Numbered from the stretch's first letter, positions 8,909 through 18,071 are shown. The stretch: 64,000 nucleotides of DNA from Thalassospira marina (GCF_002844375.1 NZ_CP024199.1:694001-758000), one strand, 5' to 3'. Made by a program: numbers and translations. Notes: generated by a model from the letters alone, not told the origin.

Positions 8909-9895
8909 ATGACCAAGAAAAAGCCCCTCGTCATCGTGACCCGCAAGTTGCCGGAAGCGATTGAAACCCGCATGATGGAACTGTTCGACAGCCGCTTGAA
9001 CATCGATGATTCACCGATGGACAAAGCCGCCCTGATCGAAGCGGTAAAACATGCCGATGTCCTTGTCCCGACGGTAACCGACCGCATTGATGCCGCCGTT
9101 CTGGCGCATGCGGGGCCGAACCTGCGGCTGATTGCCAATTTTGGCAATGGTATTGACCATATCGACCTGCAAACGGCCCGCCAGCGCGGCATTACCGTAA
9201 CCAACACCCCCGATGTCCTGACCGAAGACACCGCCGATATGACGATGGGCTTGATCCTGTCTGTCTCGCGCCGTGTGGGCGAGGGCGAACGCCTGATCCG
9301 TTCCGGAGACTGGAATGGCTGGGGCCCGACATTGATGCTGGGCCACCGTATCTGGGGTAAAAGGCTGGGTATTGTCGGCATGGGCCGTATTGGCCGGGCG
9401 CTGGCGCGCCGGGCAAAGGGTTTTGGCCTGTCGGTGCACTATCACAACCGTCGACGGGTACATCCTGATATCGAAGAAGAACTTGATGCCACCTATTGGG
9501 AAAGCCTTGATCAGATGCTGGCCCATGTTGATGTGGTGTCGGTCAATTGCCCGCATACGCCTGCAACCTACCATCTGCTGTCCGCCCGGCGGTTAAAACT
9601 GCTGCAGCCCCATGCCATTCTGGTCAATACGGCGCGTGGTGAAATTGTGGATGAAACCGCGCTGACCCGCATGCTGGCCAATCAGGAAATTGCCGGTGCC
9701 GGCCTTGACGTGTTTGAACATGAACCTGCGGTAAACCCCAAACTGATCGAGCTGAATAACGCAGTCTTGCTGCCGCATATGGGCTCCGCCACCATCGAGG
9801 GCCGCGTGGATATGGGTGAAAAGGTGCTGATCAATATCAAAACCTTTGTTGATGGCCACACCCCGCCAGATCGTGTGATTGAAGGGTTGTTGTAA
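8909..9895 (+). CDS. D-isomer-specific 2-hydroxyacid dehydrogenase (glyoxylate/hydroxypyruvate reductase type)
   Basis: The 328-residue protein has the two-domain fold of D-2-hydroxyacid dehydrogenases: a catalytic N-terminal part with NFGNGIDHID, the NAD(P)-binding motif GIVGMGRIGRALARR, and the arginine (NTARGEIVDE), glutamate (GLDVFEHEP) and histidine (LLPHMGSAT) of the active site. It most resembles glyoxylate reductases, which reduce glyoxylate or hydroxypyruvate to glycolate or glycerate. The closest pathway partners are not adjacent. A clear terminator follows at 9928. Confidence 0.88.
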   Translation: MTKKKPLVIVTRKLPEAIETRMMELFDSRLNIDDSPMDKAALIEAVKHADVLVPTVTDRIDAAVLAHAGPNLRLIANFGNGIDHIDLQTARQRGITVTNTPDVLTEDTADMTMGLILSVSRRVGEGERLIRSGDWNGWGPTLMLGHRIWGKRLGIVGMGRIGRALARRAKGFGLSVHYHNRRRVHPDIEEELDATYWESLDQMLAHVDVVSVNCPHTPATYHLLSARRLKLLQPHAILVNTARGEIVDETALTRMLANQEIAGAGLDVFEHEPAVNPKLIELNNAVLLPHMGSATIEGRVDMGEKVLINIKTFVDGHTPPDRVIEGLL

Positions 9896-9927
9896 CCCGT
9901 CAATTCGCGACCATCGCCTGGAAACAG

Positions 9928-9959
9928 AACCTGCCGCTCTTTGAGTTGGCAGGTTTTTT
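9928..9959 (+). terminator. Rho-independent terminator
   Basis: An 8-bp stem AACCTGCC/GGCAGGTT (9928-9935 with 9948-9955) is followed by a six-T run. It ends the hydroxyacid dehydrogenase transcript. The remaining 9960-10173 is AT-rich and presumably carries the promoter of the TM2 gene. Confidence 0.8.
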
Positions 9960-10173
9960 ATTGGCAAGTATAGCATTGTTTATACCTTTACTTAGTAATG
10001 GAGGTTTTGCTCTCCCACAAAGGTATAGAACATGAAAAACTATCTTGTTTTTTGAACAATATTTGTTGTTTATTCCCCGCGAAAGTAAGGTTGGAGCCAC
10101 TATTTTTATTGAGTTTTCCGGTGAAAATGGTGCGCTGTTTCAAAAATATTAAATAAAATAAAAGGAACGACAC

Positions 10174-10473
10174 GTGATTTATTGCACTTCTTGCGGAACT
10201 GAAATTTCAGAAGCCGCGATTGCCTGTCCGAAATGCGGTCAGCCCAATGCAGCCGCTGGCGAACCGGGTTCGCCCAAAGGGTTCGTCCCGACTTTGTTGC
10301 TGTGTCTTTTTCTGGGCGTTTTCGGTATCCACCGTTTTTATGTCGGTAAAATCATCACGGGCATTCTGATGATTTTGACGTTTGGTGGCTTTGGGATCTG
10401 GTCGTTTATTGATTTGATCATGATTATTGTCGGCAGCTTCCGCGACAAAAACGGCCTGCGCGTTAAGCGATAA
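10174..10473 (+). CDS. Zinc-ribbon TM2-domain membrane protein
   Basis: The 99-residue product starts with GTG and has AAGGA at 10162-10166. The N terminus is a zinc ribbon with two CxxC pairs (CTSCG and CPKCG). A TM2 domain follows, with two predicted helices and the characteristic GIHRFYVGK linker. TM2 proteins are small inner-membrane proteins of unsettled function. The next gene repeats the same architecture. Confidence 0.85.
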   Translation: MIYCTSCGTEISEAAIACPKCGQPNAAAGEPGSPKGFVPTLLLCLFLGVFGIHRFYVGKIITGILMILTFGGFGIWSFIDLIMIIVGSFRDKNGLRVKR

Positions 10474-10510
10474 GGTTTTGGACGGTTCCGTTTAATGGCG
10501 GGTGAAAGTT

Positions 10511-10966
10511 ATGGATGAATCTCGCGATGTAATTGGCGTGTCCGATGTGCCAGCCGCACCTGAAAACGTGAAGTTTTGTGCGAAGTGCGGGTATAAAATG
10601 CCCAGGGAAACTGAAGTATGTCCGTCCTGTGGGCATCCCTGTTCCCTGCCGCCAACGGCCACTGCTGCGGATTTGCACGACATCAGCCCAAAAAGTTTCG
10701 GTACGGCCGTGGCATTATGCGGGGTGTTCGGAATATTGGGCATCCATCATTTCTATCTTGGCAACATTTTGCACGGGATAGCCGACTTTCTGTTGTGCGT
10801 TGTCGCCCTGGCCTGTTTTGCCAGCCATGAGCCATCCTTTGTATTGATCGGGATGTTTTTGTTGCTGGTCGATATTTCCCATACCGTTTGGGTCATGATC
10901 CGGTTGTTTACCGGCAATACCCGGGATGGGCATGGCAAACTGGTGGTGTATCCCGGCCAGATATGA
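10511..10966 (+). CDS. Second zinc-ribbon TM2-like membrane protein
   Basis: The product has 151 residues from ATG 10511 (an in-frame GTG at 10502 would add three). It has a CAKCG...CPSCG zinc ribbon and then a TM2-like domain with GIHHFYLGN between helices. It is longer and more divergent than its neighbour, from which it is separated by only 37 bases, so the pair likely arose by tandem duplication and is co-transcribed. Function unknown. A strong terminator follows. Confidence 0.8.
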   Translation: MDESRDVIGVSDVPAAPENVKFCAKCGYKMPRETEVCPSCGHPCSLPPTATAADLHDISPKSFGTAVALCGVFGILGIHHFYLGNILHGIADFLLCVVALACFASHEPSFVLIGMFLLLVDISHTVWVMIRLFTGNTRDGHGKLVVYPGQI

Positions 10967-10992
10967 TTGTGCCGGGATCGCGCATTAACACA

Positions 10993-11030
10993 AAAAAGCA
11001 CCTTGTCGCTGGCAGGGTGCTTTTTGTTTT
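10993..11030 (+). terminator. Rho-independent terminator of the TM2 gene pair
   Basis: A 10-bp stem AAAAAGCACC/GGTGCTTTTT (10993-11002 with 11016-11025) is followed by GTTTT. The A-rich left arm would also allow termination on the minus strand. Confidence 0.85.
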
Positions 11031-11161
11031 GCGCCATCGTGCCGGGGCAGCCTGCTGACACATCCTGACAGGGGGATGTGAATTTTGCGTGTTGTGGCAT
11101 TTCCTTTTGTCGCGCGCTTCGCTATCACTGGGGCATAAATGTTTTTCAGGGAGTTCCCCAG

Positions 11162-11848
11162 ATGGCCTATTTGTTTGCACCTGCCGACGCAACCACCGTA
11201 CCGGTTGAGGGTAGCGACGATGTTTTCCCGGTAAACCGCATTTTCTGCATCGGCAAAAACTATGCCGACCATGTGCGTGAAATGGGCTCGGACCCGGCAA
11301 GCACGCCGCCCTGTATTTTCATGAAACCGGCTGACACCCTTAAGGTCTGTGACGGGGACCTTGCCTATCCTTCGGCAACCGAAGACCTGCATTATGAAGG
11401 CGAACTGGTTGTTGCCCTGGCAAAGGGTGGCAAAAACCTGGATCGCGCCAGTGTTGAAGAAGCCATTTTTGGCTATGCCTGCGGCCTGGATATGACCCGC
11501 CGTGATGTGCAAAGCGGCCTGAAAGAACGCCGCCTGCCATGGGATATGGCAAAATCATTTGATGATTGTGCCGCCATTTCCGCAATCCGCCCCAAGGCCG
11601 AATGTGGCACGCCGGCTGATGCCAATTTGAAACTGTCGGTCAATGGTGATGTTCGCCAGAATGATACAACGGCGAAAATGATCTGGCCGGCCATTGATGC
11701 GCTGGTTCACCTTTCCACCCTGATCGAGCTTAAGGCTGGCGACCTGCTTTATACCGGTACGCCCGAAGGTGTTGGCGCGGTGGCCCGGGGTGACCGGATG
11801 GATGTGGTCATTGAAAATGTCGGTTCGCTGAGCGTGACACTGAAATAA
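11162..11848 (+). CDS. Fumarylacetoacetate hydrolase family protein
   Basis: The 228-residue single-domain FAH-fold enzyme keeps the metal site: an early GKNYADH, the glutamates of HYEGELVVAL, the aspartate of GLDMTRRD, and the lysine segment PWDMAKSFD. Small members of this family hydrolyse fumarylpyruvate or acylpyruvates, or decarboxylate oxaloacetate (FAHD1 type). The substrate here is not decided by context, because the only partner is exonuclease III 20 bases downstream. ATG 11162 with CAGGGA at 11147-11152 is preferred over the longer open frame from 11078. Confidence 0.87.
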   Translation: MAYLFAPADATTVPVEGSDDVFPVNRIFCIGKNYADHVREMGSDPASTPPCIFMKPADTLKVCDGDLAYPSATEDLHYEGELVVALAKGGKNLDRASVEEAIFGYACGLDMTRRDVQSGLKERRLPWDMAKSFDDCAAISAIRPKAECGTPADANLKLSVNGDVRQNDTTAKMIWPAIDALVHLSTLIELKAGDLLYTGTPEGVGAVARGDRMDVVIENVGSLSVTLK

Positions 11849-11868
11849 CCCCAGAAACGGAGCCGGTT

Positions 11869-12666
11869 TTGAAAGTCGTAAGCTGGAATATCAATTCGGT
11901 ACGTTTGCGTATTGACCAGGTGACGCAGTTTTTGCGTGACCAGCAGCCCGATGTGCTGTGCCTGCAGGAACTGAAATGCCCGGACGAGCATTTCCCGCAC
12001 GAAGCCTTTGAAGCGCTGGGCTACAAGCATCGCCATGTGCATGGCATGAAGTCCTATAATGGGGTCGCCATTCTGTCCAAGCTGCCCTTTACCAGCACCG
12101 AAATTAAACATTTTTGCGCCAAGGAAGACCGCCGCCATTGCATGGCCGCGTTTGAAAATGGCGTTGAAGTGCATAATTTCTATATCCCGGCGGGTGGTGA
12201 TGAGCCGGACCCCGCAATTAACGAGAAGTTTGCCCACAAGCTGTCATTCCTGCAGGAAATGACCCAATGGTGGACCGAACGTTTGCGGGGCGGTGCCGGG
12301 AAAAAAGCGGTTCTGGTGGGGGATTTCAACATTGCCCCGTCTGAAAATGATGTGTGGTCGCACAAGCAGCTTTTGAAGGTTGTCAGCCATACCCCGGTCG
12401 AGGTTGAGGCGCTGGAGCGTTTTCGCAAAAGCGGTGATTTCATTGATGCGGTTCGTGAAATCTATCCTGAGCCGGAAAAGCTTTATAGCTGGTGGAGCTA
12501 TCGTTCCAAGGACTGGCGCCAGTCCAATAAAGGCCGTCGTCTGGACCATATCTGGATGACCCCGGAAATGGCCGGGTCGGTTACGAAGGCATCGGTATAT
12601 GACACCGCGCGTGACTGGGTGAAACCGTCCGATCATGCGCCGGTGATTGTCGAATTCAAAATCTGA
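11869..12666 (+). CDS. xth: Exodeoxyribonuclease III (TTG start)
   Basis: The 265-residue AP endonuclease/3'-5' exonuclease acts in base-excision repair. It shows the EEP-fold motifs: SWNINSVR, LQELK (metal-binding glutamate), GDFNIAP, a late R-R-L-D-H-I-W stretch and the catalytic SDHAPV. Initiation at the unusual codon TTG 11869 gives the conserved MKVVSWNINS start and is supported by ACGGAG at 11858-11862. It lies 20 bases behind the FAH gene, so the two are probably one transcript. Confidence 0.95.
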   Translation: MKVVSWNINSVRLRIDQVTQFLRDQQPDVLCLQELKCPDEHFPHEAFEALGYKHRHVHGMKSYNGVAILSKLPFTSTEIKHFCAKEDRRHCMAAFENGVEVHNFYIPAGGDEPDPAINEKFAHKLSFLQEMTQWWTERLRGGAGKKAVLVGDFNIAPSENDVWSHKQLLKVVSHTPVEVEALERFRKSGDFIDAVREIYPEPEKLYSWWSYRSKDWRQSNKGRRLDHIWMTPEMAGSVTKASVYDTARDWVKPSDHAPVIVEFKI

Positions 12667-12768
12667 TATCGCATGGCCGTGCCCGGTACTTTTATCTGAT
12701 GACAGGGTGAAAGTGCCGGTCGGCCGGGTGAAGATACAATATTGGCACAGGTGGGGTATCTGCTTGAA

Positions 12769-12802
12769 ACAGGCGGATTTTTCTTCCGCCTGTGCCTTTT
12801 TT
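12769..12802 (+). terminator. Rho-independent terminator after xth
   Basis: A 9-bp perfect stem (12769-12777 with 12785-12793) encloses a T-rich loop and is followed by GCC and a six-T run. Confidence 0.85.
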
Positions 12803-12913
12803 ATGGGACACTTCGCGCGGTTCGGGGGCTTTGGAATATCGGTTGATCGGGTTTGGCACCAAGCCAGTTGATGCCTGCCCAATGGCCGGTTTTCCGCAAG
12901 TGGGAATGGTAAA

Positions 12914-13765
12914 ATGCGCAAAATCCTGATTGGCCTGACGATCATTGTTCTGATCGTTGTGGGTTTCCTTGTTTATTTATACGCCAATCTGGATTCGATT
13001 GTTAAATCGACCATCGAGGATGCGGGCACCCGCGTAACGCAGGCTGATGTCAGTGTGGCGTCGGTCAAAATCGAAACCACGCAAAATACGGCAACCATTA
13101 CCGGGCTTAAAATTGGCAACCCGGCCGGGTTTTACAGTGAACAGGCCTTTTCGCTTGGCGATATTTCGGTCGCGATTGATGGATCATCGCTGACGGAACC
13201 GGTTATTCACGTGGAAAAGGTCGTGATCAAATCGCCGTCCATTACCTATGAGGTGGGCGACAATACATCGAATATCGCGACCATTCAGCGCAATGTCGAA
13301 AGCTTCATCAGCCGTGTTTCCGGGCCGTCGGGCGAAAATGCCACCAAGGATGCCGATGAGATTAACAAGGAACAGGGCGGCACCCGCGTTGTTATTGACC
13401 ATGTTTATATTACCGATGGATCGGTTGGGATTTCGGCCAGTTTCCTGGGCGGCAAGCAGCTTTCAACATCGCTGCCAGACCTGCATCTGACCGATATTGG
13501 CCGGGACAGCAATGGGGCAACCCCCGCCCAGGTGGCCGAAGAGATCCTGTCGGCAATCAATGGGGCGGTGATCAATTCGGTATCCAAGCTGAATGTGGAT
13601 GGCTTGATGCAGGGCGTTGGCGATTTTGGCAAAAGCCTGGCCGCGCCGATTGAAAAACTGGGTTCGTCCGATACCGCCACCGAGGGCAGCAACAGCCTTA
13701 AAGACGGTGCCGATGCCGTGGGGAATGCCGTAAAGGGCCTATTTGGCGGCGATAAGGCGGAATAA
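12914..13765 (+). CDS. AsmA-like inner-membrane-anchored protein
   Basis: The 283-residue product has one N-terminal transmembrane helix (about residues 4-24) and a periplasmic domain. Its start (VTQADVSVASVKIETTQNTATITGLKIGNPAGF) matches the N-terminal repeat of AsmA/DUF748-type proteins, which tether to the inner membrane and are linked to envelope lipid or protein traffic. It is much shorter than full AsmA and ends in a Ser/Gly/Ala-rich tail. It stands alone between two terminators. Confidence 0.65.
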   Translation: MRKILIGLTIIVLIVVGFLVYLYANLDSIVKSTIEDAGTRVTQADVSVASVKIETTQNTATITGLKIGNPAGFYSEQAFSLGDISVAIDGSSLTEPVIHVEKVVIKSPSITYEVGDNTSNIATIQRNVESFISRVSGPSGENATKDADEINKEQGGTRVVIDHVYITDGSVGISASFLGGKQLSTSLPDLHLTDIGRDSNGATPAQVAEEILSAINGAVINSVSKLNVDGLMQGVGDFGKSLAAPIEKLGSSDTATEGSNSLKDGADAVGNAVKGLFGGDKAE

Positions 13766-13996
13766 CGGGCTTTGCCTGTTTTGCTCGGTTCGGTGTTTCC
13801 GGTTTGTAATGGCTTGATGCGGCAAACAAATAAGTGCGGGGTTCTAGCCCGGGGATTGAAATTCGTCGTAAACTTGCCCGAATTTATTTGTTATATGGCG
13901 TAACGAGGGGATTGATCGTCAGACACGGTTGCGCCAGCGGTTTTGCGATTTACTGTTTCGGATGTTTTGCATCCGTTAAAGAACAAGGAAAATGAA

Positions 13997-14194
13997 ATGC
14001 GTTTGCTGATTGCAATTCTGTTTCCGTGGCTTCTGTTCTTCACCATTGGCCGGCCGATTGCCGGTATTATTTGCCTGATCCTGCAGCTTACTTTTGTTGC
14101 TTGGATCGTGGCGTCGATTTGGGCGGTTTACGCCCTTAGCCAGTATAATACCGACAAGAAAATCAAATCGGCCATGGGCGAGCGGACTTTCTGA
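13997..14194 (+). CDS. Small hydrophobic protein, Pmp3/YqaE-like
   Basis: The 65-residue product from ATG 13997 (AAGGA at 13985-13989) has two hydrophobic segments joined by a short loop and a polar C terminus with SQYNTDKK. The layout is like Pmp3/YqaE proteolipids, which are often stress-induced, although the family signature is only loosely matched. An upstream in-frame start at 13943 has no ribosome-binding site. Confidence 0.6.
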   Translation: MRLLIAILFPWLLFFTIGRPIAGIICLILQLTFVAWIVASIWAVYALSQYNTDKKIKSAMGERTF

Positions 14195-14223
14195 TAAAGC
14201 CAGCGACACCGCGATTTGACATG

Positions 14224-14257
14224 AAAACCGGTACGGGCCATCCGTGCCGGTTTTTCT
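14224..14257 (+). terminator. Rho-independent terminator
   Basis: A 13-bp stem with one G-U pair (14224-14236 with 14242-14254) is followed by T residues to 14255 and CTTT. Confidence 0.85.
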
Positions 14258-14259
14258 TT

Positions 14260-14294
14260 GGGCAATGGGCAATGGGCGATGAGTAATGGGCAAT
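14260..14294. repeat. Five tandem copies of a heptamer close to GGGCAAT
   Basis: Units at 14260, 14267, 14274, 14281 and 14288 read GGGCAAT, GGGCAAT, GGGCGAT, GAGTAAT, GGGCAAT. The repeat is outside any gene, directly after a terminator and before the 3' end of a minus-strand gene. Confidence 0.8.
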
Positions 14295-14326
14295 GGCGCG
14301 GGCGCAGGCGGCATGGGAAAGCGGCG

Positions 14327-14563
14327 TTAAAACCGCAACCGGCCCAGGATCACACCACTTAGCTGTCCTAACAGGCGACGAATGATCAGCCGGGTAAAAA
14401 CAAAGGCCAGCATCGCACAAAGGGGCGGCCAGTACCATGCGGCCAATTCGGCACGCGGGCTTTGCTCCACCAGCCCATAAATTACGGCTGCGCTTCCCCC
14501 TGCTGCCAGCAGGGCAAGACGACGGTAATAACGCGCCAGAAATTTTCCCAGAAACCACCACAT
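14327..14563 (-). CDS. Small hypothetical membrane protein
   Basis: The 78-residue frame starts at ATG 14563. It begins MWWFLGKFLARYYRRL and has two predicted helices separated by about 15 residues, with positively charged flanks. I recognise no family. The start is uncertain because a TTG at 14599 would add 12 residues and neither start has a strong ribosome-binding site. The 436 bases between this gene and the next (14564-14999) hold no convincing gene. Confidence 0.5.
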   Translation of the reverse strand: MWWFLGKFLARYYRRLALLAAGGSAAVIYGLVEQSPRAELAAWYWPPLCAMLAFVFTRLIIRRLLGQLSGVILGRLRF

Positions 14564-14924
14564 GGCAGCTCTATTGTCGGCTTTTGCCTGCGCGGGCAAG
14601 GAAAAACAGGGGCATCAGAGCGCTGGACAGCGTTAACGATGCCGCGCCAAATGAGGGGATGGTCGGTGACTTGCGTGTCCTGTCCTGTCCAGTTCGCGGC
14701 GGTCCTGTGTCACATTCCTTAAATAATGCAGGCATGGGGGGCAAAATGGGGCAACCCGCCATGCGACAGGCTGAATGCAGCACCGTACGAACAGCCGTAA
14801 GCCGGGATGTGCTGTGTTGGTGCTTTTTGTTTGTGCGGGCAAGTTTGGATTGTTTGCATTCTGGATTGAGGCACAATGGGCTGTGTGCCATGTCATGCTG
14901 CACTTCGTTTCAGGACAAAAATTG

Positions 14925-14930
14925 TATACT
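14925..14930 (+). promoter_or_regulatory. Possible -10 element of the EAL gene
   Basis: TATACT at 14925-14930 lies 70 bases before ATG 15000; no good -35 element is visible 17 bases upstream. If used, it excludes the longer in-frame starts of the downstream gene. Confidence 0.3.
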
Positions 14931-14999
14931 GGATACGAACCCATTGCGTTAAGTTCGCGTATCACGGAGATCGAACAGCGAAATCAGGTAGAACAGGCA

Positions 15000-16682
15000 A
15001 TGAAAGATCTATGGCTTTATGACTGGATGTGCCGGTTTCGGTTTTTGAATTACCGTGGCAAGATCATGGTCATGGCGTTTATCGGCACGCATATTCCGCT
15101 TATTACCCTTGCGGTTTATTTTGCCTTTCAATCCGCGCCTGACTGGAATGTGTTTTTTACCACTGTTGGTATTACATTGCTGGCAACGCTGGGCGGAACA
15201 GCGCTAACGCTTTATGTGTTGAATGCCCTGTTAATGCCGGTCGTGCAGACATCGCGCAGTTTACGTCGCTATCGCCAGGAACGGGTCGCTGTGGGCCTGC
15301 CGACCCATTATACCGATGAAGTCGGCACCCTGATGGCCGATGCATCGGAAACCATCCATCACCTTGATGCCGTGCGCCACAGCCTTGAATATGTTGACGA
15401 GGTTACCGGCCTTCCCAACCGGCGCAGCCTGGAACATTCGATCAGTATGCGGATGGCGCTTGAAAAGCCGTTTCATGTTGCGGTCGTGCGCTTTGGCAAT
15501 TTTTCGCGCCTGGTGCAAACGGTGGACCCGGAAGAAGCCAACCATGCCGCCCAACTGGTGGCAGAGCGCCTCGATGCGGCATTGGCCGGGCGTGCGCAGC
15601 TTGCGCGCATTGGCAAGGCGGAATTTGCCTTTTATTTCGATAAACGCGACTTGCCGCTTTCGACCCTGAATTCGCGCCTGAACGATATTTTGCAATCATC
15701 ATCCGATGACATCATTTTTGCCAATCTGACCTATCAGCCCGAACTGCTATGTGGTGTTGTTGCCTTTCCGGAAGACGGGCAGAAGGCGGAAAACTTGCTT
15801 AGCAATGCCATATCGGCCGCCCGGCAGGGCAGTGCGGGTTCGCCCGTTGTGCATCATTCGTTTGAGGCCCGTGGTGCTGCCTTTGAGCAATTGAAACTGG
15901 AACAGGATTTACGCCTGGCGATCGAGCGGGGCGAGTTTGTGCTGTTTTATCAGCCGGTGGTTAATATGCAGACCGGGACGGTGGAAGGGGCCGAGGCCCT
16001 TATCCGCTGGCAACATCCCGAACGGGGCCTGTTGGGGCCGCAGGTTTTTATTCCGGTTGCCGAAGAAGCCGGGCTGATTGACCAGATTGGTCAGTGGGTG
16101 TTGCGGGAAGCCTGCGCACAGGTGCAGATGTGGGAGAAGGCGGGTAAAACCAGCTTGCGCATATCGGTGAACCTGTCGGCGCGGCAGTTGCTGGAACCTT
16201 CCCTGATTGACCAGGTGTTTGATGCCATTTCCCAAAGCGGGATTGCACCACAAAAGCTGGAACTGGAATTGACCGAGACGGCGGCCATGGCCGACTATGC
16301 CAACAGCTTTAGCGTCTTTAACCGCCTGCGCGAACGGGGCGTGACGATTGCGATTGATGATTTTGGCACGGGTTACGCCAGCATGAGCTATCTGCGCCAG
16401 TTACCGTTCGACAAACTTAAGATCGACCGGGAGTTCGTCCAGAATGTTCAGCAATCGCCGGATGGACAGGCAATTTGCCGGGCGATGGTGGCCCTGGCGC
16501 AGGGGCTTGGCCAGAATGTGGTCGCCGAGGGGGTGGAAAATGTCGAGGAGGCATCATTCCTTTCTGATATCGGCGTGCAGCTTTTTCAGGGATTTTATTT
16601 TGCCCGTCCGGTGCCGGTTGCAGAATTTGATGCATCCTGCCTTGCCATTGGAGCCATGGCCCGCCCCCAGACCCTGCATTAA
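15000..16682 (+). CDS. c-di-GMP phosphodiesterase: membrane GGDEF(degenerate)-EAL protein
   Basis: The 560-residue product from ATG 15000 has two transmembrane helices (about 24-43 and 52-78), a linker that may be HAMP-like, a GGDEF-fold domain (about 130-280) and an EAL domain (about 298-550). The cyclase site is lost: GKAEF stands at 205-209. The EAL domain is intact, with AEALIRW, VNLSARQ, ELTETAAM, IDDFGTGYASM, LKIDREFV and VAEGVEN. It should hydrolyse c-di-GMP, possibly with the degenerate GGDEF domain as a GTP-sensing allosteric module. Its regulation is not visible. Confidence 0.88.
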   Translation: MKDLWLYDWMCRFRFLNYRGKIMVMAFIGTHIPLITLAVYFAFQSAPDWNVFFTTVGITLLATLGGTALTLYVLNALLMPVVQTSRSLRRYRQERVAVGLPTHYTDEVGTLMADASETIHHLDAVRHSLEYVDEVTGLPNRRSLEHSISMRMALEKPFHVAVVRFGNFSRLVQTVDPEEANHAAQLVAERLDAALAGRAQLARIGKAEFAFYFDKRDLPLSTLNSRLNDILQSSSDDIIFANLTYQPELLCGVVAFPEDGQKAENLLSNAISAARQGSAGSPVVHHSFEARGAAFEQLKLEQDLRLAIERGEFVLFYQPVVNMQTGTVEGAEALIRWQHPERGLLGPQVFIPVAEEAGLIDQIGQWVLREACAQVQMWEKAGKTSLRISVNLSARQLLEPSLIDQVFDAISQSGIAPQKLELELTETAAMADYANSFSVFNRLRERGVTIAIDDFGTGYASMSYLRQLPFDKLKIDREFVQNVQQSPDGQAICRAMVALAQGLGQNVVAEGVENVEEASFLSDIGVQLFQGFYFARPVPVAEFDASCLAIGAMARPQTLH

Positions 16683-16745
16683 ACCGGGGTTGGGGGCTGT
16701 TTTGCCGATAAGTGCCGTGCTGATGTGATGCATGGGGGCGGGCGA

Positions 16746-18071
16746 TTAACGCCCCTGTGATCCACCAATATCGCGGGTCAGGCGGGCGGCGAAGTCGTCT
16801 GTCATGCCGGAAATATAATCCAGAATGGCAAGGTAAAGGCTGTAAAGGCGGCCACCAACGGGCATGTCGTCACGGCCGATCAGTTCGCGAACGCGCGCGG
16901 TGCGATAGCTAAGGTCGCTTTCGCCCTTGGCCTGATGCAGCTCCAGCGCGGCCCGGCAGAAGGTATCAAGCAGGACTTCAATACAGGCAAAGGCGCCTAC
17001 CTCGATCTGGACCTTGCGACGGTTCAGAATGATCTGCTGTTCGGAAAATGCCTTGGCCGCCAGAATCATATCGTTATAGGGGCCATCAACATATGCCAGA
17101 AGATCTCCGGTAAGCTCGCCTGCCAGAAGGTGTTCTTCATGGGCAAGAAATGCATCACTGATCGCGGCGAGAAGGCCGGTCATGATGCGGCCCCGCAGGA
17201 AGTTCATTTTGCGCGTGATGCTGGCTTCGCGGTGATATTCGGCCGGAACATCCTTGATGCAGGGCATGATCAGATTTTCAAAAACCTGAAAATCCACCAG
17301 TTCCAGTTCAATGCCATCTTCAATATCGATCAGGGCATAACAAATATCGTCCGCTGCCTCGACCAGATAAACCAACGGGTGGCGGGCATAACAATGTTGC
17401 CCGCGTTCCAGAAGGCCGGTTACCTCGGCCACCTGTGCCAGCATTGGTACTTCCTGCTGAAAGGCACCAAATTTGCGCTTTTCGGGGAAGGGGCTGTTAA
17501 TCGCCGTCCAGGGATATTTGATGAAACTTGCCAGCGTGGCATAGGTCAGGCGCATGCCACCATCATGCAGGCCGGTGCGCTTGTTCGTCAGCAGGCGAAA
17601 CCCCTGGGCATTGCCTTCAAAGGTTAAAAGGTCGGCGCGTTCGCCTTCTGTCAGCAGGGCGAGAAATTTGGCGTCGGCCTCGGCAAACCATTGGCGAATG
17701 GCATATTCACCAGCATGGCCAAAAGGAGGGTTGCCGATATCGTGGGCAAGGGCCGCAGCCTGGACAATAGCGGCAAGGTGGTCGGCTTCGACATGGTCGG
17801 GCAGGTGCTGCTTTTCGGCCAGGCGGTGCCCTACCATCAACCCCATCGACCGCGCGACACAGGATACTTCCAGACTATGGGTCAGCCGGGTGTGGATATT
17901 GTCATTTTCCGGCAGGGGGTGAACCTGCGTTTTGCGTTGCAGGCGCCGGAACGCCGATGAAAAAATGATGCGGTCGTAATCCTTGTGGAAATCCGACCGG
18001 CCAAAAGTCCCGACAGATGAATGTTTGGTGCCCAACCGGGCCGGTGACAGCAGCTTTTGCCAGTTCATCAT
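16746..18071 (-). CDS. dgt: Deoxyguanosinetriphosphate triphosphohydrolase-like protein
   Basis: The 441-residue HD-domain phosphohydrolase cleaves dGTP to deoxyguanosine and triphosphate, or related dNTPs. The HD signature is complete: the histidine in HTRLTHSLEV, the AHDIGNPPFGH block, and a later aspartate in EAADDICYALIDIEDG. The start is placed at ATG 18071, where AGGAA stands nine bases upstream (another ATG follows at once); the open frame extends to 18239 but would run into the neighbouring gene. The dehydrogenase gene upstream is on the same strand, about 120 bases away. Confidence 0.9.
   Translation of the reverse strand: MMNWQKLLSPARLGTKHSSVGTFGRSDFHKDYDRIIFSSAFRRLQRKTQVHPLPENDNIHTRLTHSLEVSCVARSMGLMVGHRLAEKQHLPDHVEADHLAAIVQAAALAHDIGNPPFGHAGEYAIRQWFAEADAKFLALLTEGERADLLTFEGNAQGFRLLTNKRTGLHDGGMRLTYATLASFIKYPWTAINSPFPEKRKFGAFQQEVPMLAQVAEVTGLLERGQHCYARHPLVYLVEAADDICYALIDIEDGIELELVDFQVFENLIMPCIKDVPAEYHREASITRKMNFLRGRIMTGLLAAISDAFLAHEEHLLAGELTGDLLAYVDGPYNDMILAAKAFSEQQIILNRRKVQIEVGAFACIEVLLDTFCRAALELHQAKGESDLSYRTARVRELIGRDDMPVGGRLYSLYLAILDYISGMTDDFAARLTRDIGGSQGR

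Noticed and set aside
14437..14952. 171-residue plus-strand open frame before the EAL gene
   Set aside because: No family, overlaps a better minus-strand candidate, and no ribosome-binding site.
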